In this document: piece by piece, positions 63,390 to 64,000 of the stretch | How the letters are laid out: each line of letters begins with the position of its first letter | How positions within the stretch are numbered: the stretch's first letter is position 1 | Assembly (NCBI GenBank): GCA_016785225.1 | Contig: JAFBJZ010000847.1 | Span: forward strand, 1,843,501-1,907,500 | DNA: 64,000 nt | Origin: Psettodes erumei | Taxonomy: Eukaryota > Chordata > Actinopteri > Pleuronectiformes > Psettodidae | Direction of reading: 5' to 3' | Position numbers and translations under genes: made by a program | The notes under the pieces: generated by a model | Seen by the model: only the letters and a program-made list of their open reading frames with translations | Told to the model about the DNA's origin: nothing | The model's database searches: none

Positions 63390-63489
63390 TTACACAGAGA
63401 GGCGTTCGAGCCCATGATGGAGAGCGGGGAGCTGGTGGTCAGGTACCGCGCCCGCCGCACCTACAGCCGCCGGACTACAGAAGCAACAT
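48227..63489 (+). CDS. axl: AXL receptor tyrosine kinase, extracellular to juxtamembrane part (partial, first 12 coding exons)
   Basis: A TAM-family receptor activated by GAS6/protein S. Exons: 48227-48311, 51280-51490, 51751-51851, 51934-52116, 54713-54793, 54896-55021, 56886-57080, 61333-61472, 61583-61727, 61844-61861, 62968-63097 and 63398-63489. They encode a signal peptide (SLLVLAVVLSTW), Ig1 (cysteines in TLHCTL and YRCAVL, residues ~29-132), Ig2 (SLRCEAHG and FSCEAHN, ~133-220), and two FN3 domains (~221-422). Then come a six-residue microexon, a transmembrane helix (WWYVVMAIAGAVSIAVLLAVY, ~440-460) and the juxtamembrane RRKETRFG and ELVVRYRARRTYSRRTTEA, matching human AXL. The kinase domain is off the right edge. 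An in-frame ATG at 48167 could add 20 residues, but the 48227 start gives the better signal peptide. Exon 6 is drawn to 55021 because the stronger donor at 55011 breaks the frame. The exon 9 start is uncertain by one base. Confidence 0.94.
48312..51279 (+). other. axl intron 1
   Basis: A 3-kb intron between the signal-peptide exon and Ig1. It carries a long (CA)n tract (49760-49815) and purine-rich sequence from 49250 to 49740. Long minus-strand open frames here are low-complexity products of the repeats. No gene was recognised. Confidence 0.7.
49760..49815. repeat. Long (CA)n microsatellite
   Basis: Twenty-eight uninterrupted CA units in axl intron 1, among the longest perfect dinucleotide tracts in the window. 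Confidence 0.93.
52117..54712 (+). other. axl intron 4
   Basis: A 2.6-kb intron within the Ig2 coding region. It holds (CA)n at 52615-52643, a GGA-rich patch near 52755-52775 and (GT)n near 54032-54050. No exons were recognised on either strand. Confidence 0.7.
52615..52643. repeat. (CA)n microsatellite
   Basis: About 14 CA units following a run of C, in axl intron 4. Confidence 0.88.
55022..56885 (+). other. axl intron 6
   Basis: A 1.9-kb intron between the two exons of the first FN3 domain. It contains a pyrimidine-rich stretch (55290-55340) and a long (CA)n tract at 55964-56016. The plus-strand open frame across 55031-55759 has no domain features and is treated as chance. Confidence 0.65.
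55964..56016. repeat. (CA)n microsatellite
   Basis: About 26 CA units, the first few interrupted by CG, in axl intron 6. Confidence 0.92.
57500..57660 (+). mobile_element. Possible decayed LINE reverse-transcriptase fragment in axl intron 7
   Basis: The plus-strand translation contains ETLKALQGLAPASL, followed within ten residues by GQTLRC. This resembles the C-terminal end of non-LTR reverse transcriptases of the CR1/Rex type, where KALxGLAPxYL followed by RTLRS is typical. The match is very short and the rest has decayed, so it is a suggestion only. Confidence 0.33.
59082..59116. repeat. (GGAT)n tetranucleotide repeat
   Basis: About eight GGAT units in axl intron 7. Confidence 0.92.
60620..60673. 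repeat. (TG)n microsatellite
   Basis: About 27 TG units in axl intron 7. Confidence 0.93.
61311..61329. repeat. (TG)n tract forming the end of axl intron 7
   Basis: About nine TG units ending two bases before the CAG acceptor of the first exon of the second FN3 domain, in place of much of the usual pyrimidine tract. Confidence 0.85.
61862..62967 (+). other. axl intron 10
   Basis: A 1.1-kb intron between the microexon and the transmembrane exon. It is purine-rich at 62040-62300. No further exon was recognised. Confidence 0.65.
63353..63386. repeat. (TG)n tract at the acceptor of the last visible axl exon
   Basis: About 17 TG units ending 11 bases before the exon start at 63398. Confidence 0.9.
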
Positions 63490-63495
63490 GTGAGT

Positions 63496-63527
<32 letters not shown>

Positions 63528-64000
63528 CACCCGCGGCGTCTTCCTTGGAAAGATGACACTTTGTGTTCACGCTTGAGTGTCTCTGCAGCGTGCCCAAACC
63601 TGCCTTTGTCCCCCGGGACAGATAACGATACTCAAAAGTAGCATCTCGCGCCCCGGGACTGGATCTGCTGGTTCAGAGGAGGGAAATTTTTCCGCTGTCG
63701 GAACACAGCGACGCTCCTCCGCTTCAGCACGGGAATCACGTCCTCGAGGTTGTTTAGGACGATCAAAGGCAGGGACACGAACATGTGAGGGTTAATTCAT
63801 CACCCCACAGCTGTGAAAAGCGCCCTGGAGTGTTCTGTCAGCTGACATACACCACAACAACACTGTGCCCCTTATACTACACAACATGCCACAGTCTTTT
63901 TTATGATCCTGTTGATCTGATGAGCAGTAAATCCATTCGTGAAGTCGTTTCCTGTGTGCATGGCAGAATGAATTTCACTTAGTTTTACTGAGAAGGGGGC
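63490..64000 (+). other. axl intron 12 (start)
   Basis: The next axl exon should encode the sequence leading into the kinase domain (human LNSLGISEEL). No such translation is seen up to the right edge, so this stretch is read as intron. Confidence 0.65.
63496..63518. repeat. (CT)n tract just after an axl splice donor
   Basis: About 11 CT units starting seven bases downstream of the donor of the last visible axl exon (63489|GTGAG). Confidence 0.88.

Noticed and set aside
1..64000. CRISPR arrays, tRNA and rRNA genes
   Set aside because: All direct repeats seen are simple sequence or exon paralogy; no cloverleaf or rRNA-like sequence was recognised on either strand.

Overview
The window is vertebrate nuclear DNA, almost certainly from a ray-finned (teleost) fish. 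Genes are split into many short GT-AG exons, introns are compact, (CA)n, (GA)n and (GGAT)n tracts are plentiful, and a teleost-type interspersed repeat sits in one intron. All genes were recognised by reading exon translations by eye and joining exons by splice signal and reading phase; no database search was possible.

Layout. At 1-1919 (-) lie the first two coding exons of ppp5c (TPR-domain protein phosphatase 5), whose rest lies off the left edge. About 11 kb without a supported gene follows (1920-13026). tgfb1 (-) occupies 14192-21138 as six coding exons with a polyadenylation signal near 13030. cdkl1 (+) has nine coding exons at 25967-29671 plus an upstream exon ending at 25699. Two tandem CYP2 cytochrome P450 genes (-) follow, at 31191-34449 and 35107-38367, each with nine exons and intact. 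A PH-domain protein I cannot name (-) lies at 40277-43376. The 5' part of the receptor tyrosine kinase gene axl (+) runs from 48227 to past the right edge: 12 exons covering signal peptide, two Ig domains, two FN3 domains, transmembrane helix and juxtamembrane segment. The kinase domain is outside the window.

Context. tgfb1, CYP2 genes and axl are also neighbours on human 19q13.2, and PPP5C is on the same arm, so most of the window looks like an old conserved linkage group. CDKL1 is on human chromosome 14, so cdkl1 and the PH gene are the unusual members here. The genes do not form one pathway: tgfb1 is a latent cytokine, axl a GAS6-type receptor, the CYP2 genes are ER monooxygenases, cdkl1 is a CMGC kinase and ppp5c an HSP90-linked phosphatase.

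Points worth a second look: a rearranged tgfb1 exon structure with an extra intron in the mature-peptide coding region; an 83-bp identical block spanning an intron-exon border in both CYP2 genes; a stop-free 84-nt intron divisible by three in one CYP2 gene; an in-frame upstream ATG in cdkl1; an 18-nt frame-neutral axl microexon; an axl exon whose strongest donor breaks the frame; an unresolved splice junction in the PH gene; and two strong hairpins. Coordinates are hand-counted and could be off by a base or two in places.
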